From the NCBI GenBank assembly GCA_025454315.1, contig JALOOP010000004.1:1-41740 (forward strand): a stretch of DNA of 41,740 nucleotides, written 5' to 3'. Position 1 is the stretch's first letter. Each line of letters starts with the position of its first letter. The DNA is from Oculatellaceae cyanobacterium Prado106. GTDB taxonomy: Bacteria > Cyanobacteriota > Cyanobacteriia > Elainellales > Elainellaceae. Positions 40,970 through 41,740 of the stretch are shown here, in pieces. Both the position numbers and the translations under genes were made by a program. The notes under the pieces are model-generated. The model had not been told where the DNA came from. It ran no database searches and worked only from the letters and a program-made list of their open reading frames with translations.

Positions 40970-41740
40970 TTAGATCGTGATGACGGAGATGCTTTGGGCG
41001 GTTAGGGCGAGGCCGGGTGTCATGCGGGCGAGTTGGATTTGGGGGGCGGTGCCGGAGCCGTCGGAGTCGAAGTAGAAGCCTCCGGTGCTGGCGTTGTAGA
41101 TGTAGCGATCGCTGGCATCCATCGCTTTTTCGCCGACCTGGAACTGGCTGGCTTTGAGGGTGCCGACTTTGAGGCCGGAACGGAACTCGCTGCCAACCAC
41201 ACCAATGCGATCTTCGCCGACTCTGAAATCGCGGATGCGATCGATGCCCTGTTGCCGACGGCGGAACTGGAAGAGATCGCGACCTGCACCGCCGATTAAC
41301 GTATCGTTGCGGAAGCCGCCGATGAGGACATCGTCGCCCGTACCGCCGTCGAGGAAGTCTCTGCCGTCACGGCCAAAGATGATGTCGTTGCCGTCCCCGC
41401 CAAAGAGGCGATCGTTGCCGTTGCTGCCAAAGATCAGGTCATCGCCGCCGTTGGCTTGAATGTTGTCGTTGCCGTCGTTGCCCAAAATGGTGTCATTGTT
41501 GGGGGTTCCGGTGAGGGTGTCGTTGCCGTTGGTGCCGACGATGATGCGGGTGGCGCTGGGGTTGTTGGGCAGGGTGTCGTCTCGGACGGGGGGCGTATTG
41601 GGGTTGGTGGTGGCGGTGCGATCGTCGTTGGTGATGGTGGCGATGCCAGTCTTCTTGGTGACGGTGGCATTGAGGGATTGGATGATGTCGAGGGTGAAGT
41701 TCTCGTTGGGTTCTACCTTGGTGTCGCCGTTGACTCGGAC
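40970..41740 (-). CDS. Calx-beta / RTX calcium-binding protein (N-terminus outside window)
   Basis: This is the C-terminal 256 residues of a large secreted calcium-binding protein. At the window edge the frame shows the end of a Calx-beta domain ([11 protein letters not shown]...GIATITNDD), then a Thr/Pro/Asn linker. A block of RTX nonapeptides follows ([41 protein letters not shown]), which folds as a calcium beta-roll. A C-terminal domain ([18 protein letters not shown]...) that usually serves as type I secretion signal ends the protein. The frame is open to base 41740. The gene terminates at a perfect hairpin. Confidence 0.88.
   Translation of the reverse strand, partial: VRVNGDTKVEPNENFTLDIIQSLNATVTKKTGIATITNDDRTATTNPNTPPVRDDTLPNNPSATRIIVGTNGNDTLTGTPNNDTILGNDGNDNIQANGGDDLIFGSNGNDRLFGGDGNDIIFGRDGRDFLDGGTGDDVLIGGFRNDTLIGGAGRDLFQFRRRQQGIDRIRDFRVGEDRIGVVGSEFRSGLKVGTLKASQFQVGEKAMDASDRYIYNASTGGFYFDSDGSGTAPQIQLARMTPGLALTAQSISVITI

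Overview
The window looks like chromosomal DNA of a cyanobacterium. GCGATCGC (HIP1) words are scattered throughout. The gene set is cyanobacterial: aldehyde-deformylating oxygenase, a PAM68-type photosystem II assembly factor beside rpsO, an AMIN-domain amidase, an aa3-type oxidase cluster and a Uma2 endonuclease. Moderately high GC, large spacers and abundant heptamer arrays suggest a filamentous, non-picoplanktonic lineage (inference; the genus cannot be fixed from this window).

Layout. 1-5.0 kb: the 3' part of an RCK/TrkA protein, a Uma2 endonuclease, a sugar ABC ATPase and a PPC-domain protein. 5.0-11.7 kb: an NDP-sugar pyrophosphorylase, scpA, two very small ORFs, a sugar ABC permease, ado, and rpsO followed by PAM68. 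12-16.3 kb: a 2-TM K+ channel, a GNAT gene with its hypothetical partner, a molybdopterin oxidoreductase and rpmF. 16.5-26 kb: the respiratory block, with drrA-like ATPase, ctaB and ctaA on the minus strand facing away from ctaC-ctaD-ctaE on the plus strand, separated by 2.4 kb of gene-free repeat-rich DNA. 26.3-30.4 kb: an AmiC-type amidase, then 2.2 kb with no supported gene. 30.4-34.1 kb: a methyltransferase, an unusual PLD-like/tandem-GNAT protein and a 2-oxoglutarate/Fe(II) oxygenase, the most promising uncharacterised neighbourhood. 34.2-41.7 kb: a lone MNT-type nucleotidyltransferase, a PD-(D/E)XK-like protein, nitroreductase, thioredoxin, an ArsR-type regulator with a perfect operator palindrome, a Kir channel, a truncated ABM protein, a ferredoxin-MBL hydrolase, a glycosyltransferase remnant and the end of a Calx-beta/RTX protein.

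The strongest structural signal is not a gene. Short purine-rich arrays (GGGGAGT, GGGGAAA, GGGTGGAT and similar) recur as facing pairs: a purine arm on the plus strand, then a pyrimidine arm 10-440 bp later. In most pairs both arms use the same motif, although the motif changes from pair to pair. Eleven genes have an array within about 10 nt of their stop codon, always with the G-rich strand as the mRNA sense strand. Most genes that have a canonical hairpin terminator lack an array. Separately, the large spacers hold many unrelated minisatellites (12-18 bp units) and three MITE/REP-like palindromic elements.

Functionally, ctaA/ctaB make heme A for the CtaCDE oxidase, and rpsO-PAM68 links ribosome and photosystem assembly. 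The K+ proteins (RCK protein, Kch, Kir) are dispersed. Several genes lack their usual partner here: ado without aar, drrA without its permease, MNT without HEPN, and a sugar permease and ATPase without a binding protein.
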